The notes under the pieces are model-generated. The model was not told the DNA's origin and searched no databases. It saw nothing but the letters and a program-made list of their open reading frames with translations. A program made the position numbers and the translations under genes. A stretch of DNA of 64,000 nt, from contig JAHHGV010000008.1 in NCBI GenBank assembly GCA_019359695.1, positions 1 through 64,000 of the forward strand, read 5' to 3'. This document shows, one piece after another, positions 30,220-39,366 of the stretch. How positions within the stretch are numbered: position 1 is the stretch's first letter; each line of letters starts with the position of its first letter. The DNA comes from Brasilonema angustatum HA4187-MV1. Lineage in GTDB: Bacteria; Cyanobacteriota; Cyanobacteriia; Cyanobacteriales; Nostocaceae.

Positions 30220-33200
30220 CACAAAATCAGCAAGTAGTTTCTTTAATGCTTCGTTTGCAGAACATGGGCTGCCGAATTTGGGCTGAAGATGATAAGTTAC
30301 GGATTCGTACTAGCAAAAATGCCCTCACTTCTGAACTCAAGCAGGAAATTCAAACCAACAAAGCAGAAATATTAGCATTTTTAAATGCTGCCAAAGCCAA
30401 AACTGTTATGGCAGAGGAAATTCCCACTTTAAGCGCTGATGCCCCGAAATTTCTTTCCTTTGCTCAACAACGCCTCTGGCTGTTAGCACAACTCACTGGA
30501 TCATCAGCTACTTACAATATGCCGATGGCTTTACAATTGGAAGGCAACCTTAATATTGATGCGTTGCGCTCTAGTTTGGCTTATCTGCTTAACCGTCATA
30601 CCAGTCTAAGGATGTATTTTCCTACAGTGGCAGGACAACCCCAAGTTGCCATTAGCAATTTAGACGAAATCGAAGTTTTAAGTATACAAAATTGCCGAAA
30701 CCTTGATGAACATCCCCACTCCTTAACTATCCAGCGTTTAATCGATGCTCATACTCAAGAACCGTTTGACTTAAATACTGGCTCTTTGTTTAAAGCAAAG
30801 CTGCTGCAATTGAGCGATCACAAAAATGTGTTGCTAATCAATATGCACCACATTATCAGTGATGGCTGGTCAATGGGGGTACTTGTTCGTGAGTTACGGC
30901 AAGCTTATACCGCCTTTACCCAACGACAAACCCCAAACCTTGCTCCCCTGCCCATTCAATACAGCGACTACGCAAACTGGCAACGAAACTGGTTACAAGG
31001 GGAGGTATTAGAAAACCAGATTAACTATTGGAAACATCAACTCAAAAATGCTTCCCCATTACTGGAATTGGCCACTGATTATCCTCGCCCAGCACAGCAA
31101 AGTTACCGAGGCGCACGCTATCTCTACACTCTCACGCCGGAATTAAGCGCTGCTGTTAAAACCTTCAGTCAACAACAAGGCGTAAGTCTATTTATGACCT
31201 TGTTGGCGGCGTTGAGTATTCTGCTTTCTCGTTACAGTCGCCAAAACGATCTGTGTATTGGTTCTCCCATTGCCAATCGTACCCATAGCCAGACGGAAGG
31301 GTTAATCGGGTTTTTTGTCAATACCCTTGTGTTGCGTACTCAAATCAAGCCTGAGCAGAGTTTTATCGAGTTCCTGCAACAAACTCGCTCCTCTTGTTTA
31401 GATGCTTATGCTCATCAAGATATTCCCTTTGAGTTTCTGGTAGAAAAGTTACAACCAGCGCGGAGCATGAGTCATAATCCATTATTCCAGGTGATGTTAG
31501 CACTGGAAAATAATGAAAGTCCAGACTTGAGTTTGCCAGGATTAGAGATTGAATGGCTGGGAGTGAAGGGTGCGATCGCTAAATTTGACTTAACACTTAT
31601 GGTAATGGAATATGACAATCAGTTAAATTGCTCTTGGGATTATGCTACCGATCTGTTTGAGAAGAGTACCATACAACGGATGGCGGAACAGTTTGAAGTT
31701 TTACTTCAAGGAATTATTGATAACCCTCAACAACCTATAAATGCTCTGCCTTTGATGACAGTGGCAGAACTTATACAACTACAACGTTGGAATCAAACTC
31801 AAACCGACTATCCCCTCAATCAAACTTTAGTTAATCTGTTTGAAGCTCAAGTAGAAAAAAACCCTCATAATATTGCTTTGGTGTTTGAATCCCAAAGTAT
31901 AACTTACCAACAACTGAATCAAAAAGCAAACCAACTGGCTCATTATCTCATTCAAAATTACCAAATTAAGCCAGACACTTTAATTAGTATCAGCATTGAA
32001 CGATCTTTGGAAATGATTATTGGTGTTCTCGGTATCCTCAAAGCAGGTGGGGCTTATGTGCCGACCGATCCCAATTATCCAACTGAGCGTATTCAGTTCA
32101 TGTTAGAAGATTCTGGGACATCGGTGTTGCTGACGCAAAGTTTCCTCCTAGACCAATTACCCCTAAGTGATCTGAAAAACTCCTGTCAGGTAATTTGTTT
32201 GGATGAGGAAACTTTTGCCGAAGAATCAACAGATAATCCCAGTCCAAAAAGTACGCCTGATGATTTGGCTTATGTAATTTATACCTCTGGTTCGACGGGA
32301 AGACCGAAGGGGGTGATGATTTCGCATCGAGGACTGGTGAATATGACTTTGGCAATTGACCAAGTTTTGCAAATTCAACCCCAAAGCCGTTTGCTTCAGT
32401 TTGCTTCTTTCAGCTTTGATGCCTCCATTTGGGAAATTGCTACTGCCCTCGCCGCAGGGGCTTGTTTATATCTTGCTAAAAAAGAAACTCTGTTAGTAAG
32501 TCAAGACTTGGTGAACTTTTTAGGCAAGCACAAAATTTCTCATGTCACGTTACCTCCTTCAGTCTTATCCCTATTACCCCAAGCAACCTTAAGCGATTTG
32601 CAAACCGTAGTTACTGCTGGTGAAGCTTGCCCAGCCGAATTAGTTACCCGATGGGCAAAAGCACGGCGTTTTTTTAATGGCTACGGACCGACGGAATCTA
32701 CGGTTTGTGCAAGTATAGCTCTAGTTGAACCCAATGGCAAAAAACCACCTATCGGTAAACCGTTGCCCAATATCCGTATCTACATTTTAGATGCAAATAA
32801 TCAACTATTACCCCCTGGAATACCTGGGGAATTATGTATTGCTGGTGTTGGTTTAGCCAGAGGCTATCTCAATCGTCCTGAAATGACCGCCGAAAAATTT
32901 ATTGAAGTTGAATTATTCGCTCAGTTTGACCGAATTTACAAAACTGGCGACTTGACAAGATGGAGAGATGATGGAAACCTTGAATATCTCGGTCGCATTG
33001 ACGATCAAATTAAACTAAGAGGTTTTAGAATTGAACTCGCTGAGATTGAATCAATTTTGTTACAACATCCATTAGTTAAAGAAGCTGTTGTCATTTTATA
33101 TGAAACTAAGAGTAACCAAAGTTTAATTGCTTATGTAAGGGGAATTACCACTGATTTGTCTACCCAATTAAAAAATCACCTCAAATCCCGTCTACCCGAT

Positions 33201-34397
33201 TACATGGTACCTGCTGCGATCATCTTAGTAGATGAATTGCCTTTAACTCCCAATGGCAAAATTGACCGTAAAGCTTTACCTGCTCCCAATGGTGGAGTTG
33301 AAGCCTTATATACAGCCCCACGTAATGAAGTTGAAAAACAGCTAGCACAGGTATGGTCTGCTGTACTCGAACGTCAAGAAATTGGGATTCATGATAACTT
33401 TTTCGACTTGGGCGGTCATTCTTTATTGGCAATGAAATTGCTCAATAATATTCAACAGGTGTTTGAGCAACAACTTGGCTTGAGCAGTTTATTTCAGAAT
33501 CCTACTATTGCTCAATTGGCACAACAACTCGGTAATACTGAGGTGCAACAGTCCCATCCCGATTTACTCTCACTCCAACCTCAAGGAAATGCAGCGCCTC
33601 TATTTTGTCTTCCTGGCGCTAACGGACACGGCTTTTATTTTCGAGATTTAGCCATTAATTTAGGAAATGAGCAGCCAGTGTATGGACTCGAAACTCCAGG
33701 AAGAGAAGGAGTTAGCCCACTCCCTGACTCAGTAGCAGCCCATGCGAGTCAAGTCCTAACGCTATTACGTCAACAGCAAGCCCAAGGTCCATACATACTA
33801 GCAGGATACTCTTCGGGTTGTGCCGTTGCTTTTGAAATGGCTTCCCAATTGGAACAGCAAGGTGAAAAGGTGGGTTTACTGGCTATCTTGGATTCTGGAC
33901 TGGTTTCTCACCCTGAGTATTTAACTAATAGGGCAGAGATTGATTGGATTTGGCAATCACTCCAACAGATTGAAGCTTTAAAGGGAGTTTCTTTCGGTTT
34001 GGAATACGCTGATTTAGCTGCTCAACCTGACGACCAAGCCCGTTGGGATTTGGCGGCGGAGTGTTTATACCGATATAATGTCCTACCGGAACACTCAACC
34101 CTTTCTTTGCTAAAAACTAATATGAAAGTGATAAAAGTGCTGACGCTCAATTACGCGAATTATCAGCCTACCCATCGAATTTCTGCCCCTATTATTTTAT
34201 TCCGTGCTCAAGAAGTTCATGAAATTGTTTTACAAGAACTCCAAGCTATTTCCAATTACGAGCTACCAGATTGGGGATGGCAAGCTTATACTCAAAAACC
34301 TGTTAAGGTAATATCTGTACCTGGAAACCACGGTCGAATGCTTTATGAGCCTAATGTAAAAAGTTTAGCCAGGGAATTACTAAACACCATAAAATAA
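30216..34397 (+). CDS. apnD: NRPS, docking-C-A-T-TE (final residue and release)
   Basis: A 1393-residue termination module. Residues 1-60 look like a TubC-type N-terminal docking domain (LRLQNMGCRIWAEDDKLRI). Then C (HHIISDG at 211-217), A6 (YTSGSTGRPKG at 689-699), T (LGGHSL, Ser1069) and a type I thioesterase about 1120-1393. The thioesterase has nucleophile GYSSG (1197-1201, Ser1199), a later LDSG Asp, and catalytic His1372 in PGNHGR. The A6 pocket reads DAWTVAGVCK, close to Phe codes such as the GrsA one. In anabaenopeptins the thioesterase closes the ring between the Lys side chain and the last residue. A6 is nearly identical to A4 of the previous gene outside the pocket. Confidence 0.93.
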   Translation: MTQNQQVVSLMLRLQNMGCRIWAEDDKLRIRTSKNALTSELKQEIQTNKAEILAFLNAAKAKTVMAEEIPTLSADAPKFLSFAQQRLWLLAQLTGSSATYNMPMALQLEGNLNIDALRSSLAYLLNRHTSLRMYFPTVAGQPQVAISNLDEIEVLSIQNCRNLDEHPHSLTIQRLIDAHTQEPFDLNTGSLFKAKLLQLSDHKNVLLINMHHIISDGWSMGVLVRELRQAYTAFTQRQTPNLAPLPIQYSDYANWQRNWLQGEVLENQINYWKHQLKNASPLLELATDYPRPAQQSYRGARYLYTLTPELSAAVKTFSQQQGVSLFMTLLAALSILLSRYSRQNDLCIGSPIANRTHSQTEGLIGFFVNTLVLRTQIKPEQSFIEFLQQTRSSCLDAYAHQDIPFEFLVEKLQPARSMSHNPLFQVMLALENNESPDLSLPGLEIEWLGVKGAIAKFDLTLMVMEYDNQLNCSWDYATDLFEKSTIQRMAEQFEVLLQGIIDNPQQPINALPLMTVAELIQLQRWNQTQTDYPLNQTLVNLFEAQVEKNPHNIALVFESQSITYQQLNQKANQLAHYLIQNYQIKPDTLISISIERSLEMIIGVLGILKAGGAYVPTDPNYPTERIQFMLEDSGTSVLLTQSFLLDQLPLSDLKNSCQVICLDEETFAEESTDNPSPKSTPDDLAYVIYTSGSTGRPKGVMISHRGLVNMTLAIDQVLQIQPQSRLLQFASFSFDASIWEIATALAAGACLYLAKKETLLVSQDLVNFLGKHKISHVTLPPSVLSLLPQATLSDLQTVVTAGEACPAELVTRWAKARRFFNGYGPTESTVCASIALVEPNGKKPPIGKPLPNIRIYILDANNQLLPPGIPGELCIAGVGLARGYLNRPEMTAEKFIEVELFAQFDRIYKTGDLTRWRDDGNLEYLGRIDDQIKLRGFRIELAEIESILLQHPLVKEAVVILYETKSNQSLIAYVRGITTDLSTQLKNHLKSRLPDYMVPAAIILVDELPLTPNGKIDRKALPAPNGGVEALYTAPRNEVEKQLAQVWSAVLERQEIGIHDNFFDLGGHSLLAMKLLNNIQQVFEQQLGLSSLFQNPTIAQLAQQLGNTEVQQSHPDLLSLQPQGNAAPLFCLPGANGHGFYFRDLAINLGNEQPVYGLETPGREGVSPLPDSVAAHASQVLTLLRQQQAQGPYILAGYSSGCAVAFEMASQLEQQGEKVGLLAILDSGLVSHPEYLTNRAEIDWIWQSLQQIEALKGVSFGLEYADLAAQPDDQARWDLAAECLYRYNVLPEHSTLSLLKTNMKVIKVLTLNYANYQPTHRISAPIILFRAQEVHEIVLQELQAISNYELPDWGWQAYTQKPVKVISVPGNHGRMLYEPNVKSLARELLNTIK

Positions 34398-34456
34398 TTT
34401 TACCAAAGACCTAATGGAAATTATCGTTGTATTGAGCCTAAACTAATTTTTCAAAT

Positions 34457-36805
34457 ATGCAATCTAAAACTTTTGTTAAGAAAACTTCAACGAATGATTC
34501 TTCTCCGGGTTTTAATCAATTTTGGAAGGATGTCAGAGTGCTCGCTGGATCTTACTGGTATCCAAAAGAGGCAAAAGGAAGAGCCTTTTCCGATGTTATT
34601 CGTTCATGGCTAATGCTCATTCTTCTAATATTATTAATCGTCGCCCTCGTAGCTGTAACTGTCTTTAATAGCTTTATTAACCGCTATTTGCTTGATATCC
34701 TCGTCGAAGAAAAAGATATTACTAAACTTGTTCAGATATTATGGCTTTACGGTGGTGCTCTTGCCTGCGTAACGCTCTTAATAGGATTGTCTAAATTTGT
34801 TAGAAAAAAAATCGCTCTTGATTGGTATCAATGGCTAAATAATCAGATTTTAGAAAAATATTTGAGCCATCGCGCTTATTATAAAATAAACTTTCAATCA
34901 GATGTTAATAATCCAGATCAACGAATAGCTCAGCAAATCGAACCTCTGACCAGCAATGCTCTCAGTTTTTCGGCTACTTTCCTAGAAAAAGTGCTGGAAA
35001 TGTTAACTTTTTTAGTAATTATCTGGTCTCTTTCCAAATTTATTGCAATTGCATTGATTGCTTATACGATTATAGGCAATTTCATTGCTGTTTACTTGGC
35101 TCAAGAATTGAATAAGATTAAACAAGAGGAACTAGAATCTCAAGCAGACTATACTTACAGTATCACTCATGTTCGGAATCATGCTGAATCAATAGCTTTT
35201 TTTGGGGGAGAAAATCAAGAATTAAATATAATTCAACGAAGATTTTATCAGATTATTCAAAGTACTAAACGCAAGATTGATTGGGAGAGAAGTCAGGATA
35301 TTTTTAACAGGGGATATCAGGCGATTATTCAAATATTTCCATTTATAGTATTCGGTCCTTTACAGATTAAAGGTGAGATTGATTTTGGACAAATTGCCCA
35401 AGCCAGTCTTGCGTGTAATATGTTTGCCACTGCAATAGCAGAAATAATCAGAGAATTTGCAAATTCAGGAAGATTTTCTAGTTATGTTGAGCGTTTAACT
35501 GAGTTTTCAAATGCTTTAGAAGAAGTGACTAAACAACCCGAAAATGTGAACACAATTAAAACAATAGAAGAAAACCGTCTGGCTTTTGAGAATGTCACCT
35601 TACAAACACCGAATTATGAACAAGTGATCGTCGAAGACTTGTCACTTGTTGTTCAACCAGGAGAAGGTTTATTGATTGTTGGACCGAGTGGACGAGGTAA
35701 AAGTTCTCTGTTGAGAGCGATCGCGGGTTTGTGGAACGCGGGAACTGGTCGTCTGGTGCGACCTCCGCTACAATCCGTCTTATTTTTGCCCCAACGTCCT
35801 TATATCATTTTGGGAACTTTACGCGAACAGTTACTCTATCCCAATACAAATCGTCAAATGAGCGATGCAGAACTCGAAGAAGTTTTGCGACAAGTCAACT
35901 TGCAAAACTTGCTAAATCGAGTCGAAGGCTTTGATACAGAAGTCCCTTGGGAGAATATTTTATCGTTGGGAGAACAACAACGCTTGGCTTTTGCACGACT
36001 GTTAATCACTCATCCCAACTTTACTATTTTAGATGAAGCAACCAGTGCTTTGGATTTGACAAATGAAGGCAATTTATATGAACAATTACAATTAACGAAA
36101 ACAACTTTTATCAGTGTTGGACATCGAGAGAGTTTGTTTAATTATCATCAATGGGTTTTGGAACTTTCACAAGATTCCAGTTGGCGACTTTTGACTGTTC
36201 AGGATTATCGCCTTCAAAAAGCCAACGAAATTATTACTAATCCTCCTGAAAACCCCCAAATTACAGAAGTCCAAGCCACAAATCCTCCTGAAAACCCCCA
36301 AATTACAGAAGTCCAAGCCACAAATCCTCCTGAAAACCCCCAAATTACAGAAGTCCAAGCCACAAATCCTCCTGAAAATCCCCAAATTACAGAAGTCCAA
36401 GCCACAAATCCTCCTGAAAATCCCCAAATTACAGAAGTCCAAGCCACAAATCCTCCTGAAAACCCCCAAATTACAGAAGTCCAAGTTACAAATCCTCCTG
36501 AAAACCCCCAAATTACAGAAGTCCAAGTTACAAATCCTCCTGAAAACCCCCAAATTACAGAAGTCCAAGTTACAAATCCTCCTGAAAACCCCCAAATTAC
36601 AATAGATGTTTCATTACAGAATCAATCCCTAAATCAATCAGAAATCAGCGCAGGGCTTTCTCATCAGGAAATGCAGAGATTAACAGGTACTTCCATTAAC
36701 ACCATTAGAAGCAAAGCAAGCCTTGGCAAGTCCATCACAACTAAGGATGGCTTTACCTACCGCTATAACAAAGACCCCAAGGTGTTGAAATGGGTCAGAG
36801 TTTAG
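34457..36805 (+). CDS. apnE: ABC exporter (SbmA/YddA-like) with repeat and HTH-like tail
   Basis: A 782-residue half-transporter, probably exporting the peptide made by the four synthetases. The membrane domain occupies about 30-350 (first helix SWLMLILLILLIVALVAVTV), of the ABC_membrane_2 type. The ATPase domain is about 370-580: Walker A GPSGRGKSS (409-417), signature LSLGEQQ (502-508), Walker B ILDEATS (D526, E527). Residues 594-715 are nine copies of a 14-residue unit (TNPPENPQITEVQA/V). The final 65 residues (GLSHQEMQRLTGTSINTIRS, ending KDPKVLKWVRV) resemble a helix-turn-helix domain seen at the C-termini of cyanobacterial proteins. Such a tail is not part of the usual transporter family. 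The stop codon TAG shares its last base with the left end of a MITE. Confidence 0.9.
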   Translation: MQSKTFVKKTSTNDSSPGFNQFWKDVRVLAGSYWYPKEAKGRAFSDVIRSWLMLILLILLIVALVAVTVFNSFINRYLLDILVEEKDITKLVQILWLYGGALACVTLLIGLSKFVRKKIALDWYQWLNNQILEKYLSHRAYYKINFQSDVNNPDQRIAQQIEPLTSNALSFSATFLEKVLEMLTFLVIIWSLSKFIAIALIAYTIIGNFIAVYLAQELNKIKQEELESQADYTYSITHVRNHAESIAFFGGENQELNIIQRRFYQIIQSTKRKIDWERSQDIFNRGYQAIIQIFPFIVFGPLQIKGEIDFGQIAQASLACNMFATAIAEIIREFANSGRFSSYVERLTEFSNALEEVTKQPENVNTIKTIEENRLAFENVTLQTPNYEQVIVEDLSLVVQPGEGLLIVGPSGRGKSSLLRAIAGLWNAGTGRLVRPPLQSVLFLPQRPYIILGTLREQLLYPNTNRQMSDAELEEVLRQVNLQNLLNRVEGFDTEVPWENILSLGEQQRLAFARLLITHPNFTILDEATSALDLTNEGNLYEQLQLTKTTFISVGHRESLFNYHQWVLELSQDSSWRLLTVQDYRLQKANEIITNPPENPQITEVQATNPPENPQITEVQATNPPENPQITEVQATNPPENPQITEVQATNPPENPQITEVQATNPPENPQITEVQVTNPPENPQITEVQVTNPPENPQITEVQVTNPPENPQITIDVSLQNQSLNQSEISAGLSHQEMQRLTGTSINTIRSKASLGKSITTKDGFTYRYNKDPKVLKWVRV
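36236..36601 (+). repeat. 42-bp coding tandem repeat, nine copies
   Basis: Units of 42 bp encoding TNPPENPQITEVQA or TNPPENPQITEVQV. Eight are full and the ninth is cut after PQIT. Copies differ by very few bases (AAC/AAT and GCC/GTT positions), so the array is young and copy number probably varies between strains. Repetition on the opposite strand produces long spurious open frames. Confidence 0.95.
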
Positions 36806-36908
36806 GTTCTGTTGCAAAAAGTCTTTGCAATCTGTTAGAAGTAAAACTGGTGATAATCATGTTGAATGGCAAGCTTATAAATGAACTTCAAATTTTTGCA
36901 ACAGAACC
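36805..36908. mobile_element. IS6-type MITE, 104 bp
   Basis: Perfect 16-bp terminal inverted repeats: GGTTCTGTTGCAAAAA at 36805-36820 and its exact complement at 36893-36908. The GGTTCTGTTGCAAA core is the familiar end of IS6/IS26-group elements. The 72-bp interior has no gene. The 8-bp flanks (AGAGTTTA and TTTTTTAG) do not match, so no target duplication is visible. Its first base completes the stop codon of the exporter gene. Confidence 0.75.
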
Positions 36909-36926
36909 TTTTTTAGAATCAAGGTC

Positions 36927-38606
36927 ATGCTTACTAAACAGCAAAGACAACTAGTTACTTACAAAAAGATTACGATTTATGAAAAAGTCTACAAATTACC
37001 AGTTTTAAAAAATAGCAGCTTAAAATATGTTCAAAAAAAAATTAAAGAACGTCGAAGATTAATTAAAGAAGGCGCTCGGCATCATCTACTTTGGGGGATA
37101 ATTAAGCGGAAAGAACAAATTAGTCAGGATAGAGTTTTTCAAGAAACCCAACTTTTGATAAAAGATTATACTCACCTTATTAATTTTTTAGAAAATTACA
37201 AAAACAGTTATCAGTCTTTTTTGCTGACGCTAACTGATGATTTTAAACAATTGTTTATACAAAAATATCTTGAAATAGAAAGTTTAGATGATGAAAGAAA
37301 AAAACTAGAAATTAAAAATTATAACAATCAAAAAATACTCGATGAATTAAAATGGGAAAGGCAAGAGAATTTTCAAGCACTTTTGCTATTGAGTAATGCT
37401 TGTTTTTTGATGTTAGAAAAAATAAAATTGCTTAGTGAAGGACTGAAAAATCTGACAGAAGATACTAAAAACCAAAAGCAAATTGTCCAACAAGTAGCCA
37501 AAGATTTGGAAGTTTATCAAGAAATTTACGAATATCAAAGAAAAGCCCAGAAAGTTCGTAAAGAAATAGTAGAAATAGCCGAGACTGCAATCAATTTTGA
37601 AAAATATTTACAAGATTACTTTAATCCCTTTCAATCGTTAATAGATGAAGTAGTAAAAGTAGATGAAGATTTTTACTCAACTGTTGGAGAAATAAAAAAA
37701 TTGGCGAATAATATTTTAGAGTCTCAGTCTAATTTATTAATTTTAAAAGAAACTGACGCAATTTCTGAAACGTTTTTAGACTTTATGGTATCAAGTTATG
37801 AAAAAAAAGAAAGATTAAAAGATGCTTTTCTTAAATGTAAATTATTAGATTGGCAAATTCAGAATTTTGATTCAGCCGATAATTTTTTCTCTTTAAACAA
37901 AGACATTAATTCAATCTCTAACTATATCTCCGATCAACTTACTGAACGGAGAAAAGAGATAGGAATAGCAGAAATAAATTTTTTTCCTATGACGCCTTTT
38001 CCTACAGTTCAAGACATTGGATTGACAAGACCTACTAATGACGATACTACTTTAACAAAACAAGTTCAAAATAAAATTGATTATACTAAACTACAAAGTC
38101 TTCTTGCCCAGCATCAGTGGAAAGAAGCTGATATTGAAACCACTAAATTAATGCTAAAAATTATAGGTAAGAGTTATTGGAATGAAGTTTATAAGGAAGA
38201 TATTGATAACTTTTCTTGTAAAGACCTCCAGACTATTGATCAACTGTGGGAAGAATACAGTCATGGTTATTTCGGCTTCAGTGTTCAGCAAAGTATTTGG
38301 AGCGAAATGGGTAGTCAAGTAGACTATGAAACAGAAAAGAGACTCGGCGATCGCCTTGGTTGGCGAAAACAGGGAAACTGGTTAGATTATGAGCAACTAA
38401 CTTTTGAATTATCCCCCACAACACCCATAGGACATCTACCAGCGCAATGGTTGCACTATGAGCAAGATACCTTAAATTTATCCCCAAAGTCATCTGTAGA
38501 ACACCTTTCTATGGGAGCATGGCGAGTCGGATCTTGGTTAGTTTGGCAGATGCATTTATTTTTTTCTCGTGTCAAAATTTGTAACAGAACTGTTCCTATC
38601 CGTTAA
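36927..38606 (+). CDS. Coiled-coil protein with C-terminal GUN4 domain
   Basis: A 559-residue protein. Residues 1-380 are mostly charged helix (Lys/Glu-rich, heptad-like) with no recognised domain. Residues about 383-520 match the GUN4 fold: DYTKLQSLLAQHQWKEADIE, then DLQTIDQLWEEYSHGYFGFS, SIWSEMG, and GDRLGWRKQGNWLDYEQL. GUN4 binds porphyrins and in its canonical form helps Mg-chelatase, but cyanobacteria have many GUN4 domains in signalling fusions. The last GUN4 segment is repeated in degenerate form (WLDYEQLTFELSPTTPIGHL, then WLHYEQDTLNLSPKSSVEHL). It sits just downstream of the peptide cluster, separated by a MITE, so a shared role is not implied. No signal peptide. Confidence 0.8.
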   Translation: MLTKQQRQLVTYKKITIYEKVYKLPVLKNSSLKYVQKKIKERRRLIKEGARHHLLWGIIKRKEQISQDRVFQETQLLIKDYTHLINFLENYKNSYQSFLLTLTDDFKQLFIQKYLEIESLDDERKKLEIKNYNNQKILDELKWERQENFQALLLLSNACFLMLEKIKLLSEGLKNLTEDTKNQKQIVQQVAKDLEVYQEIYEYQRKAQKVRKEIVEIAETAINFEKYLQDYFNPFQSLIDEVVKVDEDFYSTVGEIKKLANNILESQSNLLILKETDAISETFLDFMVSSYEKKERLKDAFLKCKLLDWQIQNFDSADNFFSLNKDINSISNYISDQLTERRKEIGIAEINFFPMTPFPTVQDIGLTRPTNDDTTLTKQVQNKIDYTKLQSLLAQHQWKEADIETTKLMLKIIGKSYWNEVYKEDIDNFSCKDLQTIDQLWEEYSHGYFGFSVQQSIWSEMGSQVDYETEKRLGDRLGWRKQGNWLDYEQLTFELSPTTPIGHLPAQWLHYEQDTLNLSPKSSVEHLSMGAWRVGSWLVWQMHLFFSRVKICNRTVPIR

Positions 38607-38662
38607 TCGCACATTTCTTAATAATACCGATAAGTAAAACCAAAACTAATTTGAGGATAGAC

Positions 38663-39073
38663 ATGAATAATAGTAAGCATTCTGATGTAGAAATAGAAAT
38701 TTTACTTTTGGGAAAATGGCGTTTTAATACGTCTTCGGAAAAAGTCACTATTGAATTTAAAGATGATATGACTTATGAACAAACCAAGATTCAAACATTG
38801 CTTTTCTCGAAACCTAAAGAACTTCTAACAGGTAATAAATTTACTGGGGTATGGTACGTGAGTCAAAAAAAATTGTATTTAAATGTTAGAAGCATGCCAA
38901 AATCATATTTGAATTTAAGGATACCACTAGCTTTTAAAATTTCTATAGCAGATATAGTAGCCACTTTAGGTTCTGTGTTTGTGCCAGAAAGTTATGAAGT
39001 TATGAGAATTAATAGTTCTAAATTTTTAATAATGGATAAAGAGGAATCAATTATTGGCACAAAAATAAAATAA
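38663..39073 (+). CDS. Unknown beta-rich small protein
   Basis: A 136-residue protein I do not recognise. It begins with a strand-rich part (ILLLGKWRFNTSSEKVTIEF, TGVWYVSQKKLYLNVRSM) reminiscent of lipocalin-like or calycin sheets, and a more hydrophobic middle (PLAFKISIADIVATLGSVFV). ATG 38663 is chosen because GAGG lies about seven bases upstream; TTG 38651 would add four residues. It follows the GUN4 gene by 56 bp on the same strand, so the two may be co-transcribed. Confidence 0.55.
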   Translation: MNNSKHSDVEIEILLLGKWRFNTSSEKVTIEFKDDMTYEQTKIQTLLFSKPKELLTGNKFTGVWYVSQKKLYLNVRSMPKSYLNLRIPLAFKISIADIVATLGSVFVPESYEVMRINSSKFLIMDKEESIIGTKIK

Positions 39074-39110
39074 TAATTGTGTGACTTTCACTATAAAGTA
39101 ACCAAAAATG

Positions 39111-39275
39111 TCAAGATATGCTCCACAAATGAGACTTAAGTGAAGCACTGTTCAAATTTTGTGCCGCCTTACCCCAATCAGGTGGTAATGGAAGTTGAGT
39201 TTGAAAATATGCCCAGTCAGCTATAAGGTAGGCAGTAAAGGCAAAGTAATACCATTTCTCTGTAAACTTGCGCTT
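39111..39275 (-). pseudogene. Probable transposase C-terminal remnant
   Basis: The minus strand reads KRKFTEKWYYFAFTAYLIAD, then WAYFQTQLPLPPDWGKAAQN, and stops at 39111. The frame has a coherent amino-acid pattern and looks like the tail of a DDE-type transposase, but no catalytic motif is left. Upstream (39275 onward) the frame is lost in palindromic repeats. A short piece of the DNA (GAAAATATGCCCA) also occurs near 5735, suggesting a dispersed element. Confidence 0.35.
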
Positions 39276-39276
39276 A

Positions 39277-39366
39277 ATATTCCCTCACACTAGAAGTGTG
39301 GGGCTATACGAACATAGACGCCGGAGGCGGCTTCCCGGAGGGTAGCCCGCCTGCGCGGGCTAAATT
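39277..39366. repeat. Cluster of GC-rich palindromes
   Basis: Contains the hairpins CACACT-AGA-AGTGTG (39286-39300) and AGCCCGC-CTGC-GCGGGCT (about 39344-39361) and the GACGCCGGAGGCGGC motif between. These REP-like repeats are interspersed in filamentous cyanobacteria. The spacer 39366-39620 has no gene. Confidence 0.6.

Noticed and set aside
36167-36595. Long minus-strand frames with repeated Ile/Cys/Phe-rich units
   Set aside because: They are the antisense reading of the 42-bp array inside the exporter gene.
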